A stretch of 64,000 bases of DNA, taken from positions 186,001 to 250,000 of the forward strand of contig NZ_AOGX02000047.1 in NCBI RefSeq assembly GCF_000332475.2. The letters run 5' to 3'. This DNA is from Leptospira yanagawae serovar Saopaulo str. Sao Paulo = ATCC 700523. GTDB taxonomy: Bacteria > Spirochaetota > Leptospiria > Leptospirales > Leptospiraceae. The position numbers and the translations under genes were made by a program. Positions 54,580 to 63,433 of this stretch are shown here, in pieces. Positions within the stretch are counted from its first letter, which is position 1; each line of letters opens with the position of its first letter. The notes under the pieces were generated by a model. It did no database searches, was not told where the DNA came from, and was given only the letters and a program-made list of their open reading frames with translations.

Positions 54580-55617
54580 TTAACGGATTTTTTCTGTTTC
54601 GAGGATGTTTTGGATGGGAATTTCCATATCTCCGTCCAAACCTTTGAAGTGCAAATGTGTTTCCGATTGCCCTAAAATCACTCCCCGGTATTCAGTTCCG
54701 TTATCCAATCGTACAAGTTCTAGCCTAGCATGTTCCTTGTACAACATCGATTCCTTGGCAAGTAAGGTCTGTGTATAAAATGCTTTGAGTTCTTTTTCTT
54801 CCTTTGGGGCGACGATCGAAGCTGAATTTGGGACCTGTTCCCCATCTTTAACAACTGCTTGTTGCTTTGCATTCAGGATCAAGTCTCCCAAGGCAACGCT
54901 CCCTTCTCTGACCGCAACGGTTTCGGACTTTCCATCGTAAGCGACACTAAAGACTGTTCCACGAACTTGCGTAAGGTGTTCACCAGCTTGCACAATAAAA
55001 TCGCTATCTTTGGATAATTTGGTAACGGATGCAAAAAGTTTACCTTGTTTCACAGTAAACCTTTGGTTCAAAGTACCATCATTTGTTTTTTGGATGAGAT
55101 CCACTGCCACTTGTGATTCTGGGGTGACTCGAATCCAGGAACCAGTTTCAAAATGGAGGTCCACTTGGGATCCTTTTTCTGTTTGGACCAAATCGCCAGA
55201 TGCCAGTTTGTATGTTTCCACCAATGGAACAGGTGTTGCACTGCCTGAGGGAACAACAAATACTTTCCCTTTGACTTGTGATACTGAAACATCCAGGGGA
55301 CTAAAACCGACTTTTTTTTCTTCCATAAGAGCCGCACTGGCCACTTGTCCCGATTCACTGGGTTCTTGGTTGATGGAAAAGACAAAGAACAAACTTGCTG
55401 CCAAAGCAAAACTCGCACCACCTACAACGGTGAGACCAATGGGTTTTCGAAAAAAAGAAACCACATTGTTTTGTTTTGGAACTTGGTATTCATAACGGAT
55501 AGGACGGTTGGCAATGTCTTCCCACTTCGGGAACTCTCGTTTCTCGGTTACCTTTGAAGGCGTTTGCAAAAGGGATTCTAATGACTGGATCTGTTTTTCT
55601 TTGTCAAATTCGTTCAT
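54580..55617 (-). CDS. FecR-domain membrane protein
   Basis: A 345-residue protein. A 57-residue cytoplasmic start is followed by one membrane helix (about 60-82), then an outer FecR domain: YKLASGDLVQTEKGSQVDLHFETGSWIRVTPES, FTVKQGKLFASV, TQVRGTVFSVAYDG, VREGSVALGD. Ends with a long helix and a small strand domain. Encoded seven bases after an ECF sigma factor, so it could be the membrane regulator of that sigma. No TonB-dependent receptor, the usual third partner, is nearby. Confidence 0.9.
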   Translation of the reverse strand: MNEFDKEKQIQSLESLLQTPSKVTEKREFPKWEDIANRPIRYEYQVPKQNNVVSFFRKPIGLTVVGGASFALAASLFFVFSINQEPSESGQVASAALMEEKKVGFSPLDVSVSQVKGKVFVVPSGSATPVPLVETYKLASGDLVQTEKGSQVDLHFETGSWIRVTPESQVAVDLIQKTNDGTLNQRFTVKQGKLFASVTKLSKDSDFIVQAGEHLTQVRGTVFSVAYDGKSETVAVREGSVALGDLILNAKQQAVVKDGEQVPNSASIVAPKEEKELKAFYTQTLLAKESMLYKEHARLELVRLDNGTEYRGVILGQSETHLHFKGLDGDMEIPIQNILETEKIR

Positions 55618-55624
55618 TCTTTGT

Positions 55625-56143
55625 TTAATCTGGAACCAGATTTTCCCTTTTTGCTATGGCCAAAACTTTCTCAGTGGCTTTGATGACAAGCCTTGAGGCG
55701 GTGGAAACAGAAACTCCCAAAATCTCTGCAATTTGGACGAGTTGGAATCCCTCAACATTCTTCAACAATAAGGCAGACCTTTCGTCTTCGGAAAGTTCCC
55801 CTAAAAATGAATACAAACGATCTTCTAAATCTTGGTATTCGGCTTTGGTTTCCAATTTAGGGTTATGGCTATGAAATTCAATTTCGTCAGACGCAATTTC
55901 CCTAGAGGTTGAAAACTTTTTCGCATAATTGATCGATAAATTGCGAGCAATGGTATACAAAACCATGACAGACTTCTCTTCCGAGAGACCAGCATTGCCA
56001 TAATGTTTGTGAAAACTTAAAAAGCTGTCTTGCATCAAATCCATTGCTGTGTCCGCATTTTGAGTGTACTTATAAAGAAAGTCAAAAATTCGTTTATGAC
56101 TTCTTTCGTAGATTTGACTCATGGAGACAGAATTGTCGGACAC
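55625..56143 (-). CDS. ECF-type RNA polymerase sigma factor
   Basis: A 172-residue sigma-70 family protein from a GTG; an ATG seven codons later is possible. Region 2 (YERSHKRIFDFLYKYTQNADTAMDLMQDSFLSFHKHY) and region 4 (LSEDERSALLLKNVEGFQLVQIAEILGVSVSTASRLVIKATEKV) are both clear, with region 3 absent as in ECF sigmas. It is the first gene of the sigma-FecR unit, with the HAMP protein following. Its regulon cannot be read here. Confidence 0.93.
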   Translation of the reverse strand: MSDNSVSMSQIYERSHKRIFDFLYKYTQNADTAMDLMQDSFLSFHKHYGNAGLSEEKSVMVLYTIARNLSINYAKKFSTSREIASDEIEFHSHNPKLETKAEYQDLEDRLYSFLGELSEDERSALLLKNVEGFQLVQIAEILGVSVSTASRLVIKATEKVLAIAKRENLVPD

Positions 56144-56245
56144 AATCTTGTATGTGTTCGTAAAACCGAGTCTCTGACAAGTAAAATCCCATTCCTCTCT
56201 GCAAAAGAAAACAATTGGGAAACCTCCGATTCTCAGAAACTCAGA

Positions 56246-57649
56246 TTATTTTTCACGCAAAAGGGCATCATTGGCTGCATTTTTGTACGCACCAATCATC
56301 GTTGGGTAATTGAAAATGTGTTCTGTGAAGTATTCGATGGGTGCTTTTAGGTTCACTACGCATTGCCCAAGGGCAATGAGTTCTGTGGCTTTATCAGAAA
56401 TGATATGCACTCCAAGAACTCTTCTTGTTTGTTTATCGAATAAAATCTTGAGTAAACCCACCTGGTCTCCACTAATTTGGGCCCTTGTGATCGTATCAAA
56501 TTTAGCAAGTCCCACACCATAAGGAACCCCTCTTTTTTTGAGGGCCTCTTCTGTTGGGCCAATGGTCGCAATTTCAGGTAATGTATAAATCCCAATCGGG
56601 AATTCTTCCGCATCCACTGGGACAGAATGTAAACCAAACATATGTTTTGCGACATAGGCACCTTGGTACATGGACACAGAAGCTAAACTTGGAAATCCAA
56701 TCACATCCCCACATGCGTAAATATTGGGAATATTTGTTTGGTAGTTTTCATTCACTTGGATTTGTTTTCGATCATTGGGGACAATCCCAACTGTTTCCAA
56801 TCCTAAATTGTCCACATTGCCAAGCCGCCCACGCGAAATCAACACTTGGTTGACACGGATCACCTCACCCTTGTTTGTTGTGAGTTCAAAACCTTCTTCT
56901 TCTGAAATCTTTTGATAACTTGTAATCGATGAATCAACATGGATTTGGATTCCAACATTTTGCATGATCCGTGTCATCTCACTCGAGATGTCTTCATCTA
57001 AAAATCCTAAAATGCGACTCTGTGAATCAAAGAGATGTACTTTGACACCGATATGGGAAAAAATCGTAGCGTATTCCGAACCAATGATCCCTGCACCGAC
57101 AACTGCAAGGGAACTTGGCATCTTTTTCATCGCAAAGAGCCCATCACTGTCATACACAAGACCATCTTCGAAAGGAATATTTTCATTTGTGGGACGCCTC
57201 GGGCTACTTCCTGTGGCAATGAGAATGTTTTCTGTTTCGTAGACTTTTTTTCGACCCGCTGAGTCGGTGACTTCTACCTGGTTTTTGTCGATAATTTTTC
57301 CCCAGCCTGTAAGGGTTGTCACACGGTTTTGGATCATTTGTTCTCTTGTGACATCTTCTTCCTTTTCAATGACAGTTCCTGCACGAAACATCAATTCTTG
57401 TAAAGTGAGCTTTGTGGTTTGTGGAGACTGCAAGCCATGTAGATTCGATAGTTTTAGATTTCGATAGAACCGACTTGTTTCTTGAAGGGATTTGGAAGGG
57501 ATTGTCCCCCAATGGACACAACCTCCACCTAAGTAAGGATCTTTTTCGATGATGGCGGCTTTTTTGCCGAGTTTGCTTGCTTGGATGGCAGCTTTTTGAG
57601 CGGCAGGACCGCCCCCGATAGCAATTAAATCAAAACGATTGATAGACAT
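56246..57649 (-). CDS. sthA: Soluble pyridine nucleotide transhydrogenase / DLD-family flavoprotein
   Basis: A 467-residue flavoprotein from the ATG giving MSINRFDLIAIGGGP; upstream in-frame codons look non-coding. FAD loop IGGGPAAQKAA, then GGGCVHWGTIPSKSL, in which Cys44 is kept but the second Cys of dihydrolipoamide dehydrogenase is Thr49. This is the mark of SthA, which has no redox-active disulfide. NAD loop AVVGAGIIGSEYA, then YACGDVIGFPSLASVSMYQG. The C-terminal catalytic His-Pro-Thr of DLD reads NYPTM. Expected reaction: NADPH + NAD+ to NADP+ + NADH. Confidence 0.9.
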   Translation of the reverse strand: MSINRFDLIAIGGGPAAQKAAIQASKLGKKAAIIEKDPYLGGGCVHWGTIPSKSLQETSRFYRNLKLSNLHGLQSPQTTKLTLQELMFRAGTVIEKEEDVTREQMIQNRVTTLTGWGKIIDKNQVEVTDSAGRKKVYETENILIATGSSPRRPTNENIPFEDGLVYDSDGLFAMKKMPSSLAVVGAGIIGSEYATIFSHIGVKVHLFDSQSRILGFLDEDISSEMTRIMQNVGIQIHVDSSITSYQKISEEEGFELTTNKGEVIRVNQVLISRGRLGNVDNLGLETVGIVPNDRKQIQVNENYQTNIPNIYACGDVIGFPSLASVSMYQGAYVAKHMFGLHSVPVDAEEFPIGIYTLPEIATIGPTEEALKKRGVPYGVGLAKFDTITRAQISGDQVGLLKILFDKQTRRVLGVHIISDKATELIALGQCVVNLKAPIEYFTEHIFNYPTMIGAYKNAANDALLREK

Positions 57650-57765
57650 TGGATAAAAGAACGCTACTAAGAAAGTGAAAAATAGCAAGCAAAATTGAAC
57701 AAAATCAAAGCCGAGGGAAATACGAGTTGTGACCCACTCAGCGCTACCACCTAACAAAGAGAAAA

Positions 57766-60612
57766 ATGGAAGACAAAAAATCTTGCTTTTTGTTCTTGGC
57801 GGTCCAAGATTTTGACAAGCCCATGAAATTTTTAAAACTCATCCAGTCTGGTCTTTTATCTGTGTGGAAAATCCTTTCGGAAGGGATTCGTGCCAAACTT
57901 GCTTGGTTCACAGGTACACTCATTGCCCTCACGATCTTACTTTTGTCTATCATCACTGTCCGACAACAAACTGCGATACTTTCTGAAAGTTATGAAAAAC
58001 AAGCAGCGGTTTCTAAAAACTTCATTGCAGGGCTTGTGATGGAAATTGAATCCATTGCCCAAAATTTAATTCGTATTGAAGAGTTTAAAACAAGGATAGA
58101 AAAACAACAAGAAGAACTTAAAAAATACCAAACCAAAAAACTAGTAACCAAGAAAAAAACAGTTTCTGTTTTCGGTTTCAAAACCAATTTATTTGGATCC
58201 CTTGGAACTTCGCGAGTGTTTAAGAAAGTAGATACATTTTTTTCTGTGTATCTTACAAAAGATGATGTAAATGTTCTGGAACGTGAAATCCGCCAACAAT
58301 TACGGGAAGCTTCCAATCGAAATATCAGTGAAAAGGAATGGAATACCCTTGTTGGCCTTGCTTCTTCTTATGTAAAAAATGAAGAGAAGTATTTGGAGGT
58401 CATCAAACAACCAACCCCTGAAGAAACAGAAGCCAAAGCAAAATGGGAATTAGATGTTAAAAACATCAAAAAAGAAATTCGAAATCAAAAATCAAAACTA
58501 GACCTTTACATTGCAAAATTTTACGCTGATTCCAAAAAAAGAAAATTAGAAGAGCTTGGGCTTGATACAAAATTATTCCGTATCCAAACTTTCCCCATGT
58601 CTGCGATGATCCAAGGGGAAACATCTCTTGCTTCCTTTGATACACAAATCATCGATAATACCTCTCCATTAGCAAAAATTGATAGTTTTGACCAAATGGA
58701 AAACAGTTTGGTGGATTCGTTTCAAAAACTCTCGGATGATATCACTGCTGTTGATGAAAATGAAAAACAATATGTTTATGAATGGCAAGATCGGGAAATC
58801 CAAGCACTACACTCTCCCCTTTTTAGGCACCAAAACTCAACAAAACGTGCCTTTAACTTAATCAGCGTCAAAACAAAGTTAGGAGATTATAGGGAGGTGA
58901 TCAAAGAAGACTACCGAATCACCAATGAATTATCAGAACTCATTCCTAAACTCAGAGACCGAATTCAATTTCTAAAAAATGCAAGACCCCCCATTCCACC
59001 CGCAAAGGATAAACTTTTCACAAGTTTCTACAAATCCTACAATGATTTGATAGCAGAACGGGATAAAATTTATGAAGAAGTTTCCTTACGGTACCCCATC
59101 GCCAACAAAGAACTAAATGAAAAAATTGATTCCCTAAGAAGTTTACGAGATGTAACTTTGGAAGATTGGGTTTTGTTAAAGTTCAAAACAGATCCATTAG
59201 AATACGAAAAGTACTACCAAGATCCGGATGCCAGAGAAGATCAAAGGAATCGTTGGAAAGCGATTCGTAAATGGATTGTTTCTGCTGAACAAGAAACACC
59301 TACAAAAGAATTAAAAAGACTGTTCCCTGATGGGAGTTTTGGTCACTCCAGAAGTGAATCAGAAGAGATCATGTGGAAGTTAGATGGCACTCATTTACTT
59401 GAGTCTGAAAATGTTCCTTTGATGGTGTTACGTGATAATTTTTCCGGTCTTATACGCACGTTAGTTGATAGAACAGATGGAATCCAAGCCATAAAAGAAA
59501 ACCGTAACCAAATTGTTTTTACAGCCATCACAATCTGTCTTGTCGCAATCATTTTTGCAATTTTCATCTCAGGAGTTGTGGTCCAAAAGATCAGAAAGAT
59601 CATCCGTAGTGCCGAAGATGTGGGCCAAGGAAATTTACACGTACATTTTGATGATGGTGGTAACGATGAGTTTGGAAACTTAACCGTTGCCTTAAACCAA
59701 ATGGTTTCTGGTCTGAAGGAAAGAGAAAAGATGCGTGGGGTACTCGGTAGTATGGTGGACCCGGTTGTAGTTGGTGAAGCATTAAAAGATTTGGAGAAAC
59801 TGAAACAAGGGAGTGAAAAAGTCATCACCGCTTTTTTCTCAGACATCGCTGGATTTAGTACCATCTCAGAAAAATTAAACTCAAAAGAGTTAGCTGATTT
59901 ACTCAATGAATATCTGTCTGCTATGACACTCATCTTAAAACAACATGATGGTGTTTTGGATAAATACATAGGGGATGCCATCGTAGGAATCTTCAATGCA
60001 CCTCTGGATGTAGAAAACCATTGTTTAAAAGCAGTGACCGCCAGTGTGGAAATGCGAGATAAGTTAGAAGAACTAAAAAAAGTTTGGATCCAAAAAAATT
60101 CCTATATCCCCGAAGCCCATCAAATGACATTCCGAATAGGACTTAACCTAGGTTATGCGAAAGTTGGTTTTATGGGAACAGATGCACTCGCCTCGTATAC
60201 CATGATGGGTGACACAGTAAATCTTGCAGCAAGGCTTGAGGCAGCTGGAAAAGATTATGGAGTTTGTATCTTAATTTCTGAATTCGTTCACGATGAAATC
60301 AAAGACCACTTTTTTACAAGAAAACTGGATACAGTTCGAGTGAAAGGAAAATCAAAACCAGTTACTTTGTATGAAGTGAGGTGTAAAAAGGGAGAGGAAA
60401 CAGAAGAAGACAAAAAGTTTGTAACTGCCTACGAAACCGCTTTGTTTTCTTATTTCAATCGGAAGTTTTCAGATGCAAAAACGCAGTTTGAAACCTTGTA
60501 CAAAAAAACAAAAGATGATGCCTGCAAACTCCTGCTCGAACGTTGCCAATACTATATGGAATCACCTCCAGAATTGGATTGGGATGGGTCCTTCACCAGA
60601 ACCAAAAAGTAA
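57766..60612 (+). CDS. Class III adenylate/guanylate cyclase with large sensor domain and HAMP
   Basis: 948 residues (929 if the ATG at residue 20 is used). Membrane helix about 45-65, then about 520 residues of coiled-coil-rich, lysine/glutamate-rich outer domain, second helix about 585-610, HAMP about 612-665, and the catalytic domain from about 686: AFFSDIAGFSTI and LDKYIGDAIVGIF supply the two metal-binding Asp, and MMGDTVNLAARLE the transition-state Asn/Arg. A C-terminal helical extension follows. Product (cAMP or cGMP) not decided. Divergent from sthA with 116 bases between starts. Confidence 0.92.
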   Translation: MEDKKSCFLFLAVQDFDKPMKFLKLIQSGLLSVWKILSEGIRAKLAWFTGTLIALTILLLSIITVRQQTAILSESYEKQAAVSKNFIAGLVMEIESIAQNLIRIEEFKTRIEKQQEELKKYQTKKLVTKKKTVSVFGFKTNLFGSLGTSRVFKKVDTFFSVYLTKDDVNVLEREIRQQLREASNRNISEKEWNTLVGLASSYVKNEEKYLEVIKQPTPEETEAKAKWELDVKNIKKEIRNQKSKLDLYIAKFYADSKKRKLEELGLDTKLFRIQTFPMSAMIQGETSLASFDTQIIDNTSPLAKIDSFDQMENSLVDSFQKLSDDITAVDENEKQYVYEWQDREIQALHSPLFRHQNSTKRAFNLISVKTKLGDYREVIKEDYRITNELSELIPKLRDRIQFLKNARPPIPPAKDKLFTSFYKSYNDLIAERDKIYEEVSLRYPIANKELNEKIDSLRSLRDVTLEDWVLLKFKTDPLEYEKYYQDPDAREDQRNRWKAIRKWIVSAEQETPTKELKRLFPDGSFGHSRSESEEIMWKLDGTHLLESENVPLMVLRDNFSGLIRTLVDRTDGIQAIKENRNQIVFTAITICLVAIIFAIFISGVVVQKIRKIIRSAEDVGQGNLHVHFDDGGNDEFGNLTVALNQMVSGLKEREKMRGVLGSMVDPVVVGEALKDLEKLKQGSEKVITAFFSDIAGFSTISEKLNSKELADLLNEYLSAMTLILKQHDGVLDKYIGDAIVGIFNAPLDVENHCLKAVTASVEMRDKLEELKKVWIQKNSYIPEAHQMTFRIGLNLGYAKVGFMGTDALASYTMMGDTVNLAARLEAAGKDYGVCILISEFVHDEIKDHFFTRKLDTVRVKGKSKPVTLYEVRCKKGEETEEDKKFVTAYETALFSYFNRKFSDAKTQFETLYKKTKDDACKLLLERCQYYMESPPELDWDGSFTRTKK

Positions 60613-60637
60613 AAACCCGGGATTTTATCCGCTAAAC

Positions 60638-60666
60638 TAGACAAAATATCTAATAAATTGTATAAT
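60638..60666 (+). promoter_or_regulatory. Sigma-70-type promoter for the peroxiredoxin gene
   Basis: TAGACA (5/6 to TTGACA), a 17-base spacer and a perfect TATAAT lie 66 bases upstream of the peroxiredoxin ATG. This is the clearest vegetative promoter in the window; a TTAGGAG ribosome site follows before the gene. Confidence 0.75.
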
Positions 60667-60731
60667 TTGCTTGCTTTAGCGGGGACAATTTCAATATTGG
60701 GAAGTAATTGAACCATTAGGAGAACAACGAA

Positions 60732-61367
60732 ATGGCATTACGACTCGGCGATGAAGCACCCAATTTCCAAGCAGAAACTTCGGAAGGTAAAATTGACTTC
60801 CATGAATATTTAGGACAAAGTTGGGGGATTTTATTTTCTCACCCTAAAGACTATACGCCAGTTTGTACGACTGAATTAGGTTATGTTTCGAAAATCAAAC
60901 CTGAGTTTGAAAAAAGAAACGTAAAAGTGATCGCACTCTCTGTTGACCCGGTGGACAGCCACAAAGGTTGGATCTCTGATATCAATGAAACACAAAACAC
61001 TAAGGTGAATTATCCAATCATTGCAGATGCTGACAAAAAAGTATCCAATCTTTATGACATGATTCACCCCAATGCAAGCGAAACCACAACCGTTCGTTCT
61101 GTGTTTGTGATTGGTCCCGATAAAAAAGTGAAACTCACCCTTACCTACCCGGCATCAACTGGAAGGAATTTTGATGAATTACTACGTGTGATCGATTCCT
61201 TACAACTGACTTCTCAATTCAGCGTGGCAACACCTGCCAATTGGAAAGATGGAGAAGATACCATCATTGTTCCGTCTGTATCAGATGAAGATGCAAAGAA
61301 AAAATTCCCAAAAGGATTTCGAACCATCAAACCTTATTTACGTTACACACCACAGCCAAATAAATAG
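60732..61367 (+). CDS. Peroxiredoxin, 1-Cys Prx6-like
   Basis: A 211-residue thiol peroxidase. Peroxidatic Cys45 lies in SHPKDYTPVCTTELG with the usual Pro and Thr; Arg in TVRSVFVIGPDKKVKL completes the site. The extended C-terminal arm (NWKDGEDTIIVPSVSDEDAKKKFPKGFRTIKPYLRYTPQP) is typical of the Prx6 group. No resolving Cys is evident. Reduces H2O2 and organic peroxides in the cytoplasm. Strong promoter upstream; the OsmC gene follows after a hairpin. Confidence 0.95.
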   Translation: MALRLGDEAPNFQAETSEGKIDFHEYLGQSWGILFSHPKDYTPVCTTELGYVSKIKPEFEKRNVKVIALSVDPVDSHKGWISDINETQNTKVNYPIIADADKKVSNLYDMIHPNASETTTVRSVFVIGPDKKVKLTLTYPASTGRNFDELLRVIDSLQLTSQFSVATPANWKDGEDTIIVPSVSDEDAKKKFPKGFRTIKPYLRYTPQPNK

Positions 61368-61376
61368 TGGATATCG

Positions 61377-61396
61377 GCGGGGGAACCACCCCCCGC
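61377..61396 (+). other. GC-rich hairpin between the peroxiredoxin and OsmC genes
   Basis: GCGGGGG and CCCCCGC pair over seven bases around a six-base loop, ten bases after the peroxiredoxin stop and 18 bases before the OsmC start. There is no T run, so it may partly attenuate or stabilise the transcript rather than fully terminate it. Confidence 0.5.
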
Positions 61397-61413
61397 TTCT
61401 GGAAAAAGATACC

Positions 61414-61830
61414 ATGCACATCCATTTAAAACGAATTGAATCCCCTTTTGTCCTAGAAGCAACGAACGAATCTGGAAATTCCATTCAGATTGACGCCTCA
61501 CCTGAGATTGGTGGAAAAAATTCTGGCCCTAGACCCATGGAACTTCTCATCATGGGACTTGCTGGTTGCAGTAGCATAGATGTATTAATGATCCTAAACA
61601 AACATCGCATCGAAGTAAAAGATTACTCAGTGGATGTTGAAGCAGACCGCGAAAAAGTGGAAGAAGCAAATCTTTTCAAAAAAATTCATATGAAGTTTTT
61701 TGTGAAAGGGGATTTTCAAGAATCCCAAGTGAAAAGAGCCATTGATTTAAGTTTAGAAAAGTATTGTTCCGTCGCAAAAACATTAGAAAAAACTGCTACC
61801 ATTACGTACGAACTAACACTGGTTTCCTAA
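61414..61830 (+). CDS. OsmC-family protein
   Basis: A 138-residue protein from the ATG giving MHIHLKRIESPFVLEATNESG; GGA lies 12 bases before it, and longer in-frame starts would sit inside the peroxiredoxin gene. MGLAGCSSIDVLMILNKHR and LSLEKYCSVAKTLEKTA carry the two conserved cysteines of OsmC/YhfA proteins. Members reduce organic hydroperoxides or, in the YhfA branch, bind other ligands. The position behind a peroxiredoxin suggests oxidative-stress defence. Confidence 0.9.
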   Translation: MHIHLKRIESPFVLEATNESGNSIQIDASPEIGGKNSGPRPMELLIMGLAGCSSIDVLMILNKHRIEVKDYSVDVEADREKVEEANLFKKIHMKFFVKGDFQESQVKRAIDLSLEKYCSVAKTLEKTATITYELTLVS

Positions 61831-61898
61831 TTTTAAAAAGCCAATGTTATCCGAACAACCTTAGTACTTACATAATACAAACGGAATTACAAAGTAGA

Positions 61899-62657
61899 TT
61901 ACTTCAATTCGTTTAAGTCCCAATTGTATTCATTATAAATAATTTTTGCATCTGGTTTAATCGTTTCATCAAATCCATCTTGGACAAACTGGATCAAACT
62001 GGATTTTTTTGTAAAATCAGGTTGGAACCAATTGAAAATCTTACTTAAGTACAGAGTGTTCGTATTTTTATCATACGAATTTTTCTTTGGGTTTTTTAGA
62101 AAAACTAGTTTTGCTGTTTGTAATTGTTTTTCTAAATTTGTAGAGGTATATGCTTCGGATTGTAGAATTGGACAACCGATTGAAGCACAAACGATGGCAA
62201 AATGAATCCTTGGTTCATTAAACTCTTTTCTAAGTTTTTCATGTTCAATCCAATCCAAATGGCGAGATTTACCGAGTAACTGAAAGAATTCTTTTTTCCA
62301 AGGGATGCCCCGGGCCAAATTGATTTTGGAAAAAGGAGATCCAATGTCAGTGATACTTTCTACTGGGTAATGGTCGAGGATGAGTTTGACTGTGAATGCG
62401 TTATAAGCATTGATTAAAAAACTCATTTTCTCCTTTTCTGTAAAAGATTGGTACTCAGCATCTGATACTTTTGTTAATTGATTCAGATACCCATTCAGAA
62501 TTGTTACATCTGAGTTGAATCCCTTGTAGGATACGAGACCATTTTTCACATGTTTTTTTAGTAATGAATCCCAAACGTTATGTTTGTGATCAAAACTCTG
62601 TGTAAAAAGAGTTTGTGAAATTCCTAAAAACAAAACTAAATAGAAAAACCGTTTCAT
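61899..62657 (-). CDS. Secreted DUF547 protein
   Basis: A 252-residue protein with a signal peptide (KRFFYLVLFLGISQTLFTQS). The domain shows the family landmarks MSFLINAYNAFTVKLILDHYP, the HLDWIEHEKLRKEFNEPRIHFAIVCASIGCP cysteine motif and LYLSKIFNWFQPDF. The Cys/His combination suggests a papain-like fold, but no activity is established for DUF547. An ATG or GTG three codons upstream is also possible. It stands alone, convergent with the OsmC gene. Confidence 0.88.
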   Translation of the reverse strand: MKRFFYLVLFLGISQTLFTQSFDHKHNVWDSLLKKHVKNGLVSYKGFNSDVTILNGYLNQLTKVSDAEYQSFTEKEKMSFLINAYNAFTVKLILDHYPVESITDIGSPFSKINLARGIPWKKEFFQLLGKSRHLDWIEHEKLRKEFNEPRIHFAIVCASIGCPILQSEAYTSTNLEKQLQTAKLVFLKNPKKNSYDKNTNTLYLSKIFNWFQPDFTKKSSLIQFVQDGFDETIKPDAKIIYNEYNWDLNELK

Positions 62658-62728
62658 AACCACCACCCAAATCTTTAGACCAGTTTGATTCCTAAAAATG
62701 ATGGGAAATTCATTTTACCCTGTTTTGT

Positions 62729-63430
62729 TTACGACAAACTATTCAAATACCGACTAATCCCTTGGACAACAGGTGCTGGGATTTCATGGCCACCAGAGAA
62801 AGCGATGAATTCTCCAAGCATTCCTGAATTTCGAAGTAATTTTTCGAGTTTTTTGGCATTTGCATAACCTAAAATTGGATCAAATTCTCCGTGCGATTGG
62901 AAAAATCGTAAGTTAGATTTTTTAGGAGCCAAGTCTTTCCAAAGAGATTCGTTGACAAGAGCACCTGAAAGGATCATAAGCCCTTTTGAATTCTGTTCAT
63001 TTCGTAATGTGATGTCTGTCGCAAGCATGGCTCCTTGTGAAAACCCTCCTAAAATCAATTGGTTCCAAGGAACTCCAAGAGCTTCTAACATCAAATAGGC
63101 GGATGCCCTTGCGATATCCATTCCTTCTGGGTCTTTGTCTGCAAAATTTCTAAAATCGTTTTTACGAATCGCTTCTTCTAAAGCTGCCATGTCGATAGGA
63201 AACCAGGCCCTTCCGTTATAACCAGGCATGAGTGGAATACTCAAATGACCATGTGGGAAAACCCAATTGAACTTTTGATCCGTTATGAGAACTTCATGAA
63301 TTGGATATAAATCAAAAGCACTTGCACCGTAACCGTGAAATAAAACTACTGTTGGGGCATCGGGGTCCCCTTTCACCCGCAATACTTTTAAGGGACCGAG
63401 AGATTCTAAATCATTTTCGTCATCTAACAT
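62729..63430 (-). CDS. Alpha/beta hydrolase, phospholipase/carboxylesterase family
   Basis: A 233-residue serine hydrolase of the YpfH/carboxylesterase type. Nucleophile Ser131 in LGGFSQGAM, Asp184 in HGEFDPILGY, His215 in SGGHEIP; LFHGYGASAFD near the N-terminus forms the oxyanion hole. No signal peptide, so cytoplasmic. It starts three bases after the dinB stop, indicating co-transcription. The substrate is probably a short-chain ester; not determinable here. Confidence 0.93.
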   Translation of the reverse strand: MLDDENDLESLGPLKVLRVKGDPDAPTVVLFHGYGASAFDLYPIHEVLITDQKFNWVFPHGHLSIPLMPGYNGRAWFPIDMAALEEAIRKNDFRNFADKDPEGMDIARASAYLMLEALGVPWNQLILGGFSQGAMLATDITLRNEQNSKGLMILSGALVNESLWKDLAPKKSNLRFFQSHGEFDPILGYANAKKLEKLLRNSGMLGEFIAFSGGHEIPAPVVQGISRYLNSLS

Positions 63431-63433
63431 ATA

